A stretch of 64,000 nt of DNA. Origin: Pseudomonas chlororaphis (GTDB taxonomy: Bacteria > Pseudomonadota > Gammaproteobacteria > Pseudomonadales > Pseudomonadaceae). Location: the NCBI GenBank assembly GCA_001023535.1, contig CP011020.1, positions 1,333,001-1,397,000 on the forward strand, written 5' to 3'. This document shows, piece after piece, positions 44,771 to 60,268 of the stretch (positions are counted from its first letter, which is position 1; each line of letters starts with the position of its first letter). The notes beneath the pieces were generated by a model, which had not been told where the DNA came from, did not search any database, and saw nothing but the letters and a program-made list of their open reading frames with translations. Both the position numbers and the translations under genes were made by a program.

Positions 44771-46243
44771 CTAATCCTCCTGGGTGACGCGCAACAGTTC
44801 ATCGACGCTGGTCAGGCCTTCCAGGACCCGTTGGCGGCCGTCCTGGAACAAGCTGCGGGAGGTCTTGCGCGCCTCGCTCGCCAGCGCTTGCTCGGTGGCG
44901 CCCTGATGAATCAGTTGCGAAAACGGGCTGCTCACCGTCACCAGCTCATAGATACCGAAACGGCCGCGATAGCCTTTCTGGCATTGCTCGCAGCCCCGGG
45001 CCTTGAACAGCCGGGGCGCGGCCGTTGCAGCCAGCCCCAGGCGCTGGCAGGTGGCGGCATCGGCCACGTAGGGCACCTTGCAGGACGGGCATAACCTGCG
45101 CAGCAAGCGCTGGGCGACGATGCCGGCCAGGGACGATGCCAGCAGGTAGGCGTCCACCCCCATGTCCACCAGCCGCGTGACCGCACCGACGGCGGTATTG
45201 GTGTGCAGCGTGGAGAGCACCAGGTGCCCGGTCAGGGACGCCTGGACGGCAATTTCGGCGGTCTCGCGGTCGCGTATTTCGCCAACCATCACCACGTCCG
45301 GGTCCTGGCGCAGGATCGCCCGCAAGCCACGGGCGAAGGTCATGTCGACCTTCGGGTTGACCGGCATCTGGCCGATGCCCGGCAGGTGATATTCGATCGG
45401 GTCTTCGACGGTGAGGATATTGCGGCTCTGGTCGTTGAGGCTGCTCAACGCGGCGTACAGGCTGGTGGTTTTCCCCGACCCGGTGGGGCCGGTGACCAAC
45501 ACGATGCCATGGGGCTTGCCGAGCAATTGCCGCAGGCTCGCCAGGGTGTCGTCGGGCAGGCCCAGGCGCAGCACGTCCAGGCGTCCGGCCTGCTTGTCGA
45601 GCAGGCGCAGCACCACGCGCTCGCCGTGGGCCGAGGGCAGGGTCGAGACCCGCACATCGACTTCGTGCCCGGCCAGGCGCAAGGCGATGCGTCCGTCCTG
45701 GGGCACGCGTTTCTCGGCGATGTCCAACCGGGCCATGACCTTGATTCGCGACACCAGCAGGCTCGCCAGCTCCCGGCGCGGGCGCAGCATTTCCTGCAAC
45801 TGACCGTCGATGCGCATGCGCACCGACAGGTATTGCTCGAACGTCTCCAGGTGCACGTCCGAGGCGTGCTCGCGAACCGCCTCGCTGAGCAAGGCGTTGA
45901 TCAGCCGAATGATCGGCGCATCACCCTGTTGCTCCAGCAGGTCGGTGGTCTGTGGCACCTGGTCGGCCAGGCTGAGCAGGTCCAGTTCTTCGTCCAGGCC
46001 TTGGGCAACCTGCTCGGCGGCGCTCTGGCCCTGGCGGTAGACACTGGCCAGGCGCACCGCGAACAGTGCCGGCTCAAGCACCTGGATCGGCAATTCCCGA
46101 CCACACAGGCGTCGCACTTCGGCAATCGCGGTCAGCGCCGCATCGCGGCGCATCACCAGGCTCAAGGTCGGCCCCGCGCCTTCCAGCAGCACGCCGAAGC
46201 GCCTGGCAAAACCAAAGGGCAACACGGCCTGCGGGTCACTCAC
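44771..46243 (-). CDS. gspE: Type II secretion ATPase GspE
   Basis: This 490-residue hexameric cytosolic ATPase has Walker A 'GPTGSGKTT' (252-260), the Asp box 'TVEDPIEY', Walker B 'VMVGEIRDRETAE', and a zinc-binding Cys4 motif in 'CPSC' and 'CEQC' near 395-425. It powers pseudopilus assembly. It overlaps gspD by 4 bp. Confidence 0.95.
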   Translation of the reverse strand: MSDPQAVLPFGFARRFGVLLEGAGPTLSLVMRRDAALTAIAEVRRLCGRELPIQVLEPALFAVRLASVYRQGQSAAEQVAQGLDEELDLLSLADQVPQTTDLLEQQGDAPIIRLINALLSEAVREHASDVHLETFEQYLSVRMRIDGQLQEMLRPRRELASLLVSRIKVMARLDIAEKRVPQDGRIALRLAGHEVDVRVSTLPSAHGERVVLRLLDKQAGRLDVLRLGLPDDTLASLRQLLGKPHGIVLVTGPTGSGKTTSLYAALSSLNDQSRNILTVEDPIEYHLPGIGQMPVNPKVDMTFARGLRAILRQDPDVVMVGEIRDRETAEIAVQASLTGHLVLSTLHTNTAVGAVTRLVDMGVDAYLLASSLAGIVAQRLLRRLCPSCKVPYVADAATCQRLGLAATAAPRLFKARGCEQCQKGYRGRFGIYELVTVSSPFSQLIHQGATEQALASEARKTSRSLFQDGRQRVLEGLTSVDELLRVTQED

Positions 46244-48156
46244 AAGTCACCCGCCTGCGCGGTGCCCGCGGACGTCTCCGACGCCTCGAACAACTGGCGC
46301 GCGTCCCGGGGCAGCAACAGCGAATTGTTCTGCCGCGAGCCGGGCTTGCTCAGCTCACGCAACGCGTCGTAGCGCTGCCGGCTGACATCGGCCAGGTCTT
46401 CGTTGTTACGCACGATGGTGGGACGCAGGAAGACCATCAGGTTGCTTTTGGTCTGGGTGTCGCGGGTCCAGCGAAACAGCGCGCCCAGGTACGGAATGCT
46501 GCGCAGCAACGGCACGCCGCTTTCCTCGGTACGTACGCTGTCGCGGATCAGCCCGCCAATGACGATGATCTCGCCGTCGTCCGCCAGGATCGTGCTCTTC
46601 AAGGCGCGCTTGTTGGTGATCAGGTCGGATGAGTCCACGCCGGTGACCGAGGGGGCGATGTCCGAGACTTCCTGCTGGACCTCCAGGCGCAGGGTGGAAC
46701 CTTCGTTGATGTACGGCTTGACCTTGAGGCTGATGCCGACGTCCTTGCGCTCCACGGTGGTGAACGGGTTGTCGGCGCCGTTGCCGCTAGTAGCGTAGGA
46801 ACCCGTCTTGAAGGGGACGTTCTGGCCGACGATGATTTCCGCCTCCTGGTTATCCAGGGTCAACAGGCTGGGCGTGGACAGCAGGTTGCTGTGGGTATTG
46901 CTCGCCAATGCCGAGACCAGTGCACCGAAGCGATCACTCCCCAACTGCAGGACCGCGCCTTCTGGCGCGCTTTTCAGTGCATCGGCATCCAGCCCGCCGA
47001 AGATCGGCACCTTGGTGCCGGGAAAATTGATGAAGCCTGTGGCACTGCCGCTCTTGAGGCCCCATTGCACCCCCAGGGCCTCGGCGATGTCCCCGGTGAT
47101 CTCGACGATGGCCGCGTGGATGAGCACCTGGGCGCGCGGTTGATCCAGTTCCCGGACGATGTTTTCCACCGTGCGCACCTGGGCCGGCTCGGCGAGCAGC
47201 ACCAAGGCGTTCTGGCTTTCGTCGGCCTTGATCATGAAGCCACCATTGGCGGCGTTTTCCCGCTGGCCGGCCAGAGCGGGCGTGTTTTTCCGGTCCTGGC
47301 CGACCGCTTCCAGCACCTGGGCCAGTTGCTTGGCATCGCTGTGGCGCAGGCGGATGACCCGCGCGTTGCCCTGGGAGGCGGCCGCTGGCACGTCGAGGGT
47401 CCGGGCCAGGTCCGCCAGGCGCTGGCGCACCGCCGGCGCGCCGATGATCACCAGGCGATTGCTGCGCGCGTCGGCAATCACCAGGCCCGCCGTGTCGCCG
47501 TCGCGCTTGCCGGTGGCGGCTTCCATTACCGGCGCGATGTCCACGGCCTGGGCATGGCGCAGGGGCAGCACCACGTGATTGCGGTTACGCCCGGCGTCCA
47601 ACTGCGCCACGACCCCGGCAATGCGCTGGACGTTGGCGGCGGTGTCGGTGACCACCAGCGCGTTGGAGGAAACCGAAGGCCCGACGTAGCCATTGACCGA
47701 CACCAGCGGACGGACCAACCCGGCGACATCGGCGGCAATGCTCGAATGCAAGTCCAGGACCCGGGTCACGAATTGCGATGGCGTGGCGCTGTTGGCGTCG
47801 CTGGCGCCGGCCCGGGTCTTGGCCTCGGCGACCGGGGTGATCAGGATCCGTTCACCTTCATCGATCACCGTGAAGTTGTGTGCATCGAGCACCGAATAGA
47901 ACAACCGGCGCACGCCTTCGCGGTCCAGTGCCTGGCGCGACATGACGGTAATGCGCCCGGACACTCTGGGATCAAGCACCACGGTCTTGCCCAGGATTGC
48001 CGAGATTTCCTCGACCACGTCACGCAATTCGGCATTGTTCATCGCCAGTTGCCAATGGGTTTCCTCGGCCCGCAATGAGCCGGCAAAGGCCAGCGGGCCG
48101 CACACGGCAAGGCAGAACAGGACGCGCGATACGGGGCCCCGGATAAAACTGTTCAT
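46240..48156 (-). CDS. gspD: Type II secretion outer-membrane secretin GspD
   Basis: This 638-residue protein has a signal peptide (about 1-30), then N0-N3 domains (about 31-330; 'VVLDPRVSGRITVMSR' belongs to N0/N1) and the secretin barrel at about 375-600 with 'VPFKTGS' and 'GEIIVIGGLIRDS'. It forms the outer-membrane pore. ATG 48156 follows gspC by 8 bp; the longer upstream frame overlaps gspC and is a shadow. No pilotin gene is present. Confidence 0.93.
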   Translation of the reverse strand: MNSFIRGPVSRVLFCLAVCGPLAFAGSLRAEETHWQLAMNNAELRDVVEEISAILGKTVVLDPRVSGRITVMSRQALDREGVRRLFYSVLDAHNFTVIDEGERILITPVAEAKTRAGASDANSATPSQFVTRVLDLHSSIAADVAGLVRPLVSVNGYVGPSVSSNALVVTDTAANVQRIAGVVAQLDAGRNRNHVVLPLRHAQAVDIAPVMEAATGKRDGDTAGLVIADARSNRLVIIGAPAVRQRLADLARTLDVPAAASQGNARVIRLRHSDAKQLAQVLEAVGQDRKNTPALAGQRENAANGGFMIKADESQNALVLLAEPAQVRTVENIVRELDQPRAQVLIHAAIVEITGDIAEALGVQWGLKSGSATGFINFPGTKVPIFGGLDADALKSAPEGAVLQLGSDRFGALVSALASNTHSNLLSTPSLLTLDNQEAEIIVGQNVPFKTGSYATSGNGADNPFTTVERKDVGISLKVKPYINEGSTLRLEVQQEVSDIAPSVTGVDSSDLITNKRALKSTILADDGEIIVIGGLIRDSVRTEESGVPLLRSIPYLGALFRWTRDTQTKSNLMVFLRPTIVRNNEDLADVSRQRYDALRELSKPGSRQNNSLLLPRDARQLFEASETSAGTAQAGDL

Positions 48157-48164
48157 CAATTCGA

Positions 48165-48692
48165 TCACTCTGTTTGCCCGGCGACCGGGCGTAGGTATTG
48201 CGAGGAAGGCAGCGTGGCCTGGCGCGGCGGTTCGGCAGCCACCTGGCGCAACAGCGGCGGGGTCGCCGGTTGCAGGGCCAGGCGTTCTTCGCGCCCGTTG
48301 CGCCACAACATCACGTGGCCGGGTTCGACCCGGCGCAACACGCTGCCACCGGGCAAGCGTTCGCCCACCTGGTAGATGCGCGGCCCCGCCGCATCCGCCA
48401 GCAACGCCCGCGACAGGCCCTGGTCGACCACGAAGCTGGCCTGCAACGTCATCGGTTCCGCGCTGGCTGCGTGGGCACCTTCGGGGGCCAGGCCAAGCAC
48501 GGTCGCCACCGCCTGCACGTTGGGCAAGCCGCGAGTGGCCGTGGCCGGCGCGGCAGCCACCACCGGCATATCCCGACCCAGCGCCTGGCGAAAACGCCAC
48601 TCACGTTCCACCAGCCAACCTGCGTACAGCAGCGGCACGAGCACCAGCAAGGCCGTCGCTGAACGGCTGCCGGCCCAACGGGCAAGGCTCAC
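48165..48692 (-). CDS. gspC: Type II secretion protein GspC
   Basis: This 175-residue protein has one N-terminal membrane helix (about 10-28, 'SATALLVLVPLLYAGWLV') and a periplasmic homology region ('VDQGLSRALLADAAGPRIYQ', 'VGERLPGGSVLRRVEPGHVM') that contacts GspD. It has no PDZ domain and so is a short GspC/XcpP form. It overlaps the b561 gene by 4 bp. Confidence 0.85.
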   Translation of the reverse strand: MSLARWAGSRSATALLVLVPLLYAGWLVEREWRFRQALGRDMPVVAAAPATATRGLPNVQAVATVLGLAPEGAHAASAEPMTLQASFVVDQGLSRALLADAAGPRIYQVGERLPGGSVLRRVEPGHVMLWRNGREERLALQPATPPLLRQVAAEPPRQATLPSSQYLRPVAGQTE

Positions 48693-49240
48693 CGCGGCGA
48701 CCGCTGCACGGGCGCGTCCGGCTGCCGTGCAAAGGACATGCGCCGCACCACCCGACGCCCGGAAAATTCATGCCAGGCCACGGCGCAAAGATGCAGCACG
48801 ATGAGCAGCGACAACACCGCGCAGGACACGACATGGGCCGCGTTCGCCCAGTCGATCAGCGCCGGATCGTCCAGCGGCTGAGGGAGCTGGAAAAGCCCGA
48901 ACACACTGATGGCGCTTTTCATCATCAGTACCCCGGTCACCAGCACGACGCCGATGACCAGGTAGATCGAGGCATGCACCGCGAGGGCGAGCCGGTGGAT
49001 CACCGAAGGCGTCGGTTCCCGGGTTTGCAGCGCGCCGACAAACAGCCAGAGGCGCCAGGCAAACAACGGGATGAACAACGTAGTCAGCGACACATTCAGC
49101 GAGCCGACCCAATGTTCGGTGGCCGCCGACACCGGGTAATACGCCACGTAAAAGCCCGACACCAACGCCCATAAAATGATGACCGCGGACAGCCAGTGCA
49201 GCAGCACCCGCCGCGCACAGTAATGAGAGGAATGCATCAT
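48689..49240 (-). CDS. Cytochrome b561-type membrane protein
   Basis: This 183-residue protein has four predicted helices and histidines placed for two b hemes: His15 in 'RRVLLHWLS', His in 'VIHRLALAVHASIY', and 'AAHVVS...IVLHLCAVAWHEF' near the end. Bacterial b561 proteins pass electrons between quinol and periplasmic acceptors. Its place, directly between an LPMO gene and gspC and overlapping gspC by 4 bp, suggests that it feeds the LPMO or keeps secreted cargo redox-balanced. The start is ATG 49240 or 49237. A hairpin (49257-49290) separates it from the LPMO gene. Confidence 0.88.
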   Translation of the reverse strand: MMHSSHYCARRVLLHWLSAVIILWALVSGFYVAYYPVSAATEHWVGSLNVSLTTLFIPLFAWRLWLFVGALQTREPTPSVIHRLALAVHASIYLVIGVVLVTGVLMMKSAISVFGLFQLPQPLDDPALIDWANAAHVVSCAVLSLLIVLHLCAVAWHEFSGRRVVRRMSFARQPDAPVQRSPR

Positions 49241-49256
49241 CGCGTTCTCGCTTGAA

Positions 49257-49290
49257 GGCCCCAGGCAGCCCATCCGGATTGCCTGGGGCC
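49257..49290 (-). terminator. GC-rich stem-loop between LPMO and b561 genes (attenuator candidate)
   Basis: GGCCCCAGGCA and its exact complement surround a 12-base loop. On the minus strand it is followed by TTCAAG, too few T for full termination. It could stabilise the LPMO message and reduce read-through into the secretion genes. Confidence 0.5.
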
Positions 49291-49304
49291 ATGCCTGTCG
49301 GGAC

Positions 49305-50771
49305 TTACAGCTTGTCCCAGGCGCTTTGCCAGGAAGCGCCGACACCCGGCTCGAAACCGTTGGCCGTCGGCGTGTACTGCTTGCAGTAGCCGGAGGCCGG
49401 GAACGGCTTGCATTCGAAGACTTCATCGGTTTTCGGCTGCAGCACTTTCGTGCCGGCGGCGTAGTCACTGAGGCCTTCCGGGAAGACGAAGTCGTACTCG
49501 ATGCCCGCGCCTTCACCGCCGAGGGTGACAGGCTGGGTCTGCTGGCGAGTGGTCCGGCCGTCTTCGGTGGTGCCCACCAGCGTCAGGGTGTGGGCGCCCG
49601 GCGCGCTGCGCACGTCGATACGCAGCTCGGTGTTGCCTTCGCCAACGGTCTGGCTCACGACACCGACCTGCTTGTTGTTCTCGTCGAACAACGTGGCTTC
49701 GACGTTCATCCTGCGGTTGGTCTGCGCAGCGAACGTCATGCCGACCCGCCCTTTGTCGAGGACGTACTCCGGCTGCAAGCCCGCGATGGCCATGCTCGCG
49801 CTGGCGTCTTCCTTCATGTCCAGTTGCACTTCATAACGGCTCACGCCGCTTTCTTTCTGGGCGTACAGCTTGTTGGTGCCCTGGACTGGCGTGATGTTGC
49901 CGTCCTCATCGCGGATACCGGCACGAATCTGGGCATGGGCCTGGTTGATGGCTTCGGCCAGTTTGAACGACCAGTTCTCAGGCTTGCCTTCTTCAGCGTT
50001 GTCGATGCTGATCTCGACGCTGTACTGCGGGTTTTCGCCTGTCGCGGAAAAGGCTCGGGCCTTGACCTTGTCACCCGCCAGCAGCGAGGTCGACGGCGCG
50101 ATGCTGCCCACCGGCGACCAGCCGCCCGGCAATGCCGCTTCGGCGAGGATGTTCACATCCGCCGGGTTGTAGAACGCGTTGTCGGTATCGCCCACCGTCC
50201 ACACCGCGAGGATGACGTGATGCCCCGACTTGCTGTCGGGAATCACGCAGTGGTGCTTGGTGCCACTCACTGGAACCTGATGAGCGCCATCGACCGTGCA
50301 GAACGGAGCGCTGTCGAACGACGCACGCTTGAGCGGCTCGTTCGGGTTCCAGCCGTCGCGAGTGATGAAATATTCGTGTTTGGTCGCCGGGTGCGGGGCG
50401 GAGTATTGCCATTGGAAGTCGATCTCCCGATCCCTGATTTCGGTCAGTTGCCAGCGAGAAGCAGACTGCGCATCCAGGGCGGAAAACAGCGAATTGCCGC
50501 CGCTGGCGATCTTGCCGTCGATGGGGCCTTGCAGCGGACCACCGCCTGCGCCATTCGGGAAACCCTTGAACGTCTCACCGGTGCTGTGAGGTTCGTATTG
50601 CGCGCCACCACAATGATTGTTTTCACCTTTCTGGCACAAAAATGCACGCGAAGGCGGTACTTCAAGAAAACCGTGGGCAAGTACGCCCTGGGACGCGGCC
50701 AGTGCCGACAATAGAACCAATGACGACGCACACCCCGTTAATGTGCTGCGCGTTTTGAAATTGTTTTTCAT
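49305..50771 (-). CDS. GbpA-like chitin-active lytic polysaccharide monooxygenase (AA10)
   Basis: This 488-residue secreted enzyme has a signal peptide ending '...QGVLA', so His33 becomes the mature N-terminus, the first half of the copper histidine brace. His127 in 'YSAPHPATKHEYF' is the probable second ligand. The AA10 domain spans about 33-215. Two GbpA-type middle domains follow (about 225-320 and 325-415), then a small Cys-containing, Trp-rich C-terminal module (about 450-488) like the chitin-binding CBM73. It cleaves crystalline chitin oxidatively. Such proteins are known type II cargo (CbpD, GbpA), and this gene heads a T2SS operon. Confidence 0.93.
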   Translation of the reverse strand: MKNNFKTRSTLTGCASSLVLLSALAASQGVLAHGFLEVPPSRAFLCQKGENNHCGGAQYEPHSTGETFKGFPNGAGGGPLQGPIDGKIASGGNSLFSALDAQSASRWQLTEIRDREIDFQWQYSAPHPATKHEYFITRDGWNPNEPLKRASFDSAPFCTVDGAHQVPVSGTKHHCVIPDSKSGHHVILAVWTVGDTDNAFYNPADVNILAEAALPGGWSPVGSIAPSTSLLAGDKVKARAFSATGENPQYSVEISIDNAEEGKPENWSFKLAEAINQAHAQIRAGIRDEDGNITPVQGTNKLYAQKESGVSRYEVQLDMKEDASASMAIAGLQPEYVLDKGRVGMTFAAQTNRRMNVEATLFDENNKQVGVVSQTVGEGNTELRIDVRSAPGAHTLTLVGTTEDGRTTRQQTQPVTLGGEGAGIEYDFVFPEGLSDYAAGTKVLQPKTDEVFECKPFPASGYCKQYTPTANGFEPGVGASWQSAWDKL

Positions 50772-51052
50772 ATAAGTTCCAGACTAGTCATCGAGATTTA
50801 AAGACGTATAACCGTCATCTTGAAAGGCACGCCGGATCGTTTGGCGCCGCACCTCGCAAGCGCCGAAACCTTATAGAAAATCGAAACCTCGCTATGTAGG
50901 GCAAATCTCCCAAGGGGGAAGGAATGATCTCTGAATCGATTTCCCCTTACATGACAAAAGAAATCTCTTACCCATAGAAACAGCCACCCAACATAAACAA
51001 ACAGAAACATCAGACGTGAATGAGTTTGATGTTGAGTGGATAAACAACGGGC
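50772..51052. other. Intergenic region upstream of the LPMO/T2SS operon
   Basis: About 280 bp between the LPMO start and the hemE terminator. It should hold the promoter for the whole minus-strand operon, but no convincing -35/-10 pair was found. A 91-codon frame inside has a single hydrophobic stretch, no ribosome site and no family features, and is not called. Confidence 0.55.
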
Positions 51053-51088
51053 AATAAAAAGCCTGTCCGGCACGGGTCCGGACAGGCT
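51053..51088 (-). terminator. Rho-independent terminator of hemE
   Basis: On the minus strand AGCCTGTCCGG and CCGGACAGGCT pair perfectly around a 7-base loop and are followed by TTTTTATT. It lies 20 bp past the hemE stop. This is the clearest terminator in the window. Confidence 0.9.
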
Positions 51089-51107
51089 GGGGTCAACGTT
51101 GCAACTG

Positions 51108-52175
51108 TTACGGGTGGTATTGCGCCGACAACTCGTGCACCGCCCTCAGGAAGGCACCGGCGTGTTCCGGATCGACTTCCGGGGTGATGCCATGGCCGAG
51201 GTTGAACACGTGGCCACTGCCGCTGCCGTAGCTGGCGAGGATACGTGCGACTTCGGCACGGATGGCCTCGGGCTTGGCATACAGCACGGTCGGGTCCATG
51301 TTGCCTTGCAGGGCGACCTTGTGACCGACGCGCTCACGGGCGTTGCCGATGTCGCAGGTCCAGTCCAGGCCAAGGGCATCGGCGCCAACATCGGCGATGC
51401 TTTCCAGCCACAGGCCGCCGTTCTTGGTAAACAGGATCACCGGGACCTTGCGGCCCTCGTGCTCGCGGATCAGGCCGCTGACGATCTTGCGCATGTAGGC
51501 CAGGGAGAACTCCTGGTAAGCCGCCGCCGACAGGTTGCCGCCCCAGGTGTCGAAGATCTGCACCGCTTGCGCACCGGCCAGGATCTGGCCATTGAGGTAG
51601 GACGTCACCGACTGCGCCAGTTTATCCAGCAGCAGGTGCATGGCTTGCGGGTTGTCGTAGAGCATGGCCTTGGTCTTGCGGAAGTCCTTCGACGAACCGC
51701 CTTCGACCATGTAGGTGGCCAGGGTCCACGGGCTGCCGGAGAAACCGATCAGCGGCACACGGCCGTTGAGTTCACGGCGAATGGTGCTGACCGCGTCCAT
51801 GACGTAGCCCAGGTCTTTCTGCGGGTCGGGAATCGGCAGCGCTTCGATGTCGGCCAGGGTGCTGACGACTTTCTTGAAGCGCGGGCCTTCGCCGGTCTCG
51901 AAGTACAGGCCCTGGCCCATGGCATCGGGAATGGTGAGGATGTCGGAGAACAGGATCGCCGCGTCCAGCTGCGGGTAACGGTCCAGCGGTTGCAACGTGA
52001 CTTCGCAGGCGAACTGCGGGTTCATGCACAGGCTCATGAAGTCGCCGGCCTTGGCGCGACTGGCGCGGTACTCCGGCAGGTAGCGACCCGCCTGGCGCAT
52101 CATCCACACCGGGGTGACGTCTACGGGTTGCTTGAGCAGGGCGCGAAGGAAACGGTCGTTCTTCAGGGCAGTCAT
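51108..52175 (-). CDS. hemE: Uroporphyrinogen decarboxylase HemE
   Basis: This 355-residue cytosolic enzyme removes four carboxyl groups from uroporphyrinogen III to give coproporphyrinogen III, in heme synthesis. The signatures '[16 protein letters not shown]' at about 21-36 and '[17 protein letters not shown]' at about 144-160 are intact, as is 'HVFNLGHGI' near the end. Length is normal. A strong terminator follows. Confidence 0.97.
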   Translation of the reverse strand: MTALKNDRFLRALLKQPVDVTPVWMMRQAGRYLPEYRASRAKAGDFMSLCMNPQFACEVTLQPLDRYPQLDAAILFSDILTIPDAMGQGLYFETGEGPRFKKVVSTLADIEALPIPDPQKDLGYVMDAVSTIRRELNGRVPLIGFSGSPWTLATYMVEGGSSKDFRKTKAMLYDNPQAMHLLLDKLAQSVTSYLNGQILAGAQAVQIFDTWGGNLSAAAYQEFSLAYMRKIVSGLIREHEGRKVPVILFTKNGGLWLESIADVGADALGLDWTCDIGNARERVGHKVALQGNMDPTVLYAKPEAIRAEVARILASYGSGSGHVFNLGHGITPEVDPEHAGAFLRAVHELSAQYHP

Positions 52176-52308
52176 GTCGGCATCCGGAAAAAAAGTGCGG
52201 GCATTTTCTCAGAGCGCGACGCAAAAGGCACGGATGCAGGTCAGCCTTTTGTCTATCGGGTCAATTTGTCGCGCTGCAAATGCGCTGATAGCAACACTGA
52301 GAAACGAC

Positions 52309-52398
52309 TGTGGGAGCGAGCTTGCTCGCGAAAGGGCCGGCACATCCAACATTGCTGTTGTCTGATAGTCCGCTTTCGCGAGCAAGCTCGCTCCCACA
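52309..52398. repeat. REPIN, GTGGGAGC type
   Basis: TGTGGGAGCGAGCTTGCTCG and its complement bound a 90-bp pair of the same class as the elements around trxC, with GAGC in place of GGGC. It lies in the gap between the gltD stop and the hemE start. Confidence 0.92.
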
Positions 52399-52428
52399 GG
52401 GTTATTGCGTTTGGCTCAGGATCCCGGC

Positions 52429-58329
<5,901 letters not shown>

Positions 58330-58438
58330 AGACACTTTCTCACCAGGCTGCCTCTAATCGAGGCAAATTTCTTTTCAATTCAACCAGTTGCATGCCGCGC
58401 CGAACGTACGCCAGCTTTGCGGGGGCAAAAGGGAGGTC

Positions 58439-58467
58439 ATTGTACACACCGACACGAAGCCCCACAA
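58439..58467 (-). promoter_or_regulatory. Candidate sigma70 promoter of gltBD
   Basis: On the minus strand TTGTGG and TACAAT are 17 bases apart, about 110 bp ahead of the gltB start. The -10 box is good and the -35 box is poor, which would suit an activated promoter. Confidence 0.45.
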
Positions 58468-58680
58468 ATTTGACGACGAACTGTCGCAAATTCATGTCGC
58501 ATTTGTGAAAGGTTTAAAGCTATATGCTGTGCTAGTCAAAACTTTTTTGGGTTCCGACCGCGACGACTCAAACGCTACTGTGACGCAGACACCACAAGGC
58601 GCGCGGCCCGAAAGGCCGCTCGCCCTTGTGGAAATGTTGAGGTTGCCGGGAGAGGCGGCCTGGGTAAGGCCGCCGAATCT
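58468..58680. other. Intergenic region between damX and gltB
   Basis: No gene is seen between the damX stop and the gltB start (about 350 bp in all). It holds the promoter above and an imperfect stem-loop at 58592-58631. Confidence 0.6.
58592..58631 (-). terminator. Long stem-loop downstream of damX
   Basis: CCACAAGG...GGCC and GGCC...CCCTTGTGG form an imperfect 17-18-bp stem around CGAAA, about 50 bp after the damX stop. There is no T run, so termination may depend on other factors. Confidence 0.4.
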
Positions 58681-60258
58681 TCAGCGAGTTGCAGCCAGTT
58701 CCTGTTGGACACTGGCGACAGTGCGAGGCCAAGGTTTACCAGCCTGGACCTTCGCTGGCAAGGCCTTGATGGCGGAAACAGCCGCATCACGGTTGGCAAA
58801 GCTGCCATAGGTGATGACATACAGCGGCTTGCCGTTGAGCACTTTCTTGAAATAGCGGTACTCGCCGCCCTGCTCCTTGACGAAGTTCTGGGCGGTGGCT
58901 TCCGAGCTGGTGCCGAGGATCTGCACCACGTAGTTGCTCGGTGCCTGGCCGGCGTACCAGTTGCCGCCAGCGGCCTTGGCCGGTGCCGCAGGCTTGGCCG
59001 CCGGCGCGGCGGGCTTGGTGGCCGGGGCCGGCGTCGGCGCAGGCTTGGCGGTGGCCACCTGGGTCGGGGTCGGGGTTGGCTTGGCGGCCGGGGTCGGTGC
59101 TGGCGTCGGGGCCGGACCGGCCGGCACGCCGGCTGGCGGCGCGGTGGTGGTCACGGTCGGCGGCGTGTCGCTGCTGTCGTCGATCGGCGGTGCCGCGCCA
59201 TCGTCACCCTCGGTGATTCCGCCGGCGGCTTCGGCCAGGGGCCCACGCATGACCGGTTGCGACTGGCCGACCAGCGGCAGCGGCATTGGCTGGGTGTTGC
59301 CGGCAAATTCCACCGCCGGTGCGCCGCCGTTAGGTTGTGGCGTGCCCTGGCCGAGGGGCAGTTGTGCCTGTTCGTTGGCAGGTGTGCCCGTGGTAGGCGC
59401 CTTGTTGCGCCCTGGCATCAGCCAGGCGGCAGCGACCGCGACCACGACCACGGCGGAAATCGCCAATACGTGTTTCTTCGGCATGTTGAACCCCATACTT
59501 GGACGCTTCACCGCGGAGCGGCTGGCGATCATGACTTCGATCAGAGCATCGCGGGCAACCTGGTTGATGTTGCCAGGCCAGCCGTCGGCGCTTTGGTGAA
59601 TCTCAGAGATCTGATCGGCGGTAAAAAGTTCGATACCCCGGCCAGCCCCCTCAAGACGCTGGGCCAGATATTCACGGGTCTCTTCCTCGGTGTAGGGCGC
59701 CAGTTCGATGACGTGGAAGCGCTCTTCCTCGAGGCTCAGTTGATCCAGTTCGGCGATCAGCGACGACTCACCGAACAGGAACACATGGGGACGGCCTTCC
59801 GGCGCGCCGGCCGCCAGGGCCAGCAGGGCTTCGAGGGCCGACTCGTCAAGCTGCTCGGCGTCGTCCACCAGCAGGTAGACTTCCTGCCCGGTCAGCGCCA
59901 GTTGCACGATCTGGTCGAGAATCGCACCGATTTCGGCCTGGGCCACATTCAGCGCCTCGGCCATCTGGCGCAACACACCCGCGGCATCGCCGGCGCCGCG
60001 GGCAGACACCACCACGCTCTGCACGGACTGCTTGTTGGTGCTGGCCACCAGGGCCTGGCGCAGCAAGGTCTTGCCGCTGCCCTGGGGACCGGTAACCACC
60101 AGCAGCAACTGGCTGTAGCGCGCCAGGTGATGCAACTGGCCCAGCACCGGCTTGCGCTGGGCAGGGAAGAACTTGAAGCCCGGGACCCGTGGCGCAAAAG
60201 GGTCGTGACTCAACTGGAAATGGCCGAGGAACGCCTCGTCGGCATGCAAACTAGTCAT
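58681..60258 (-). CDS. damX: DamX-like cell-division protein (AAA + SPOR)
   Basis: This 525-residue inner-membrane protein starts with an ExeA-like AAA ATPase domain with P-loop 'GPQGSGKT' at 57-64 and Walker B 'VYLLVDDAEQL'. One membrane helix follows at about 264-282, then a long Pro/Ala/Thr-rich periplasmic linker with PAPTPA-type repeats (about 370-435), and a SPOR domain at about 445-520 that binds septal peptidoglycan lacking stem peptides. E. coli DamX lacks the intact ATPase part, while Pseudomonas forms keep it. It follows aroB by 10 bp. Confidence 0.9.
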   Translation of the reverse strand: MTSLHADEAFLGHFQLSHDPFAPRVPGFKFFPAQRKPVLGQLHHLARYSQLLLVVTGPQGSGKTLLRQALVASTNKQSVQSVVVSARGAGDAAGVLRQMAEALNVAQAEIGAILDQIVQLALTGQEVYLLVDDAEQLDESALEALLALAAGAPEGRPHVFLFGESSLIAELDQLSLEEERFHVIELAPYTEEETREYLAQRLEGAGRGIELFTADQISEIHQSADGWPGNINQVARDALIEVMIASRSAVKRPSMGFNMPKKHVLAISAVVVVAVAAAWLMPGRNKAPTTGTPANEQAQLPLGQGTPQPNGGAPAVEFAGNTQPMPLPLVGQSQPVMRGPLAEAAGGITEGDDGAAPPIDDSSDTPPTVTTTAPPAGVPAGPAPTPAPTPAAKPTPTPTQVATAKPAPTPAPATKPAAPAAKPAAPAKAAGGNWYAGQAPSNYVVQILGTSSEATAQNFVKEQGGEYRYFKKVLNGKPLYVITYGSFANRDAAVSAIKALPAKVQAGKPWPRTVASVQQELAATR

Positions 60259-60268
60259 CGGAATCTTA

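Noticed and set aside
50798..51073. 91-codon minus-strand frame upstream of the LPMO gene
   Set aside because: It has no ribosome site, overlaps the hemE terminator and has no recognisable pattern.
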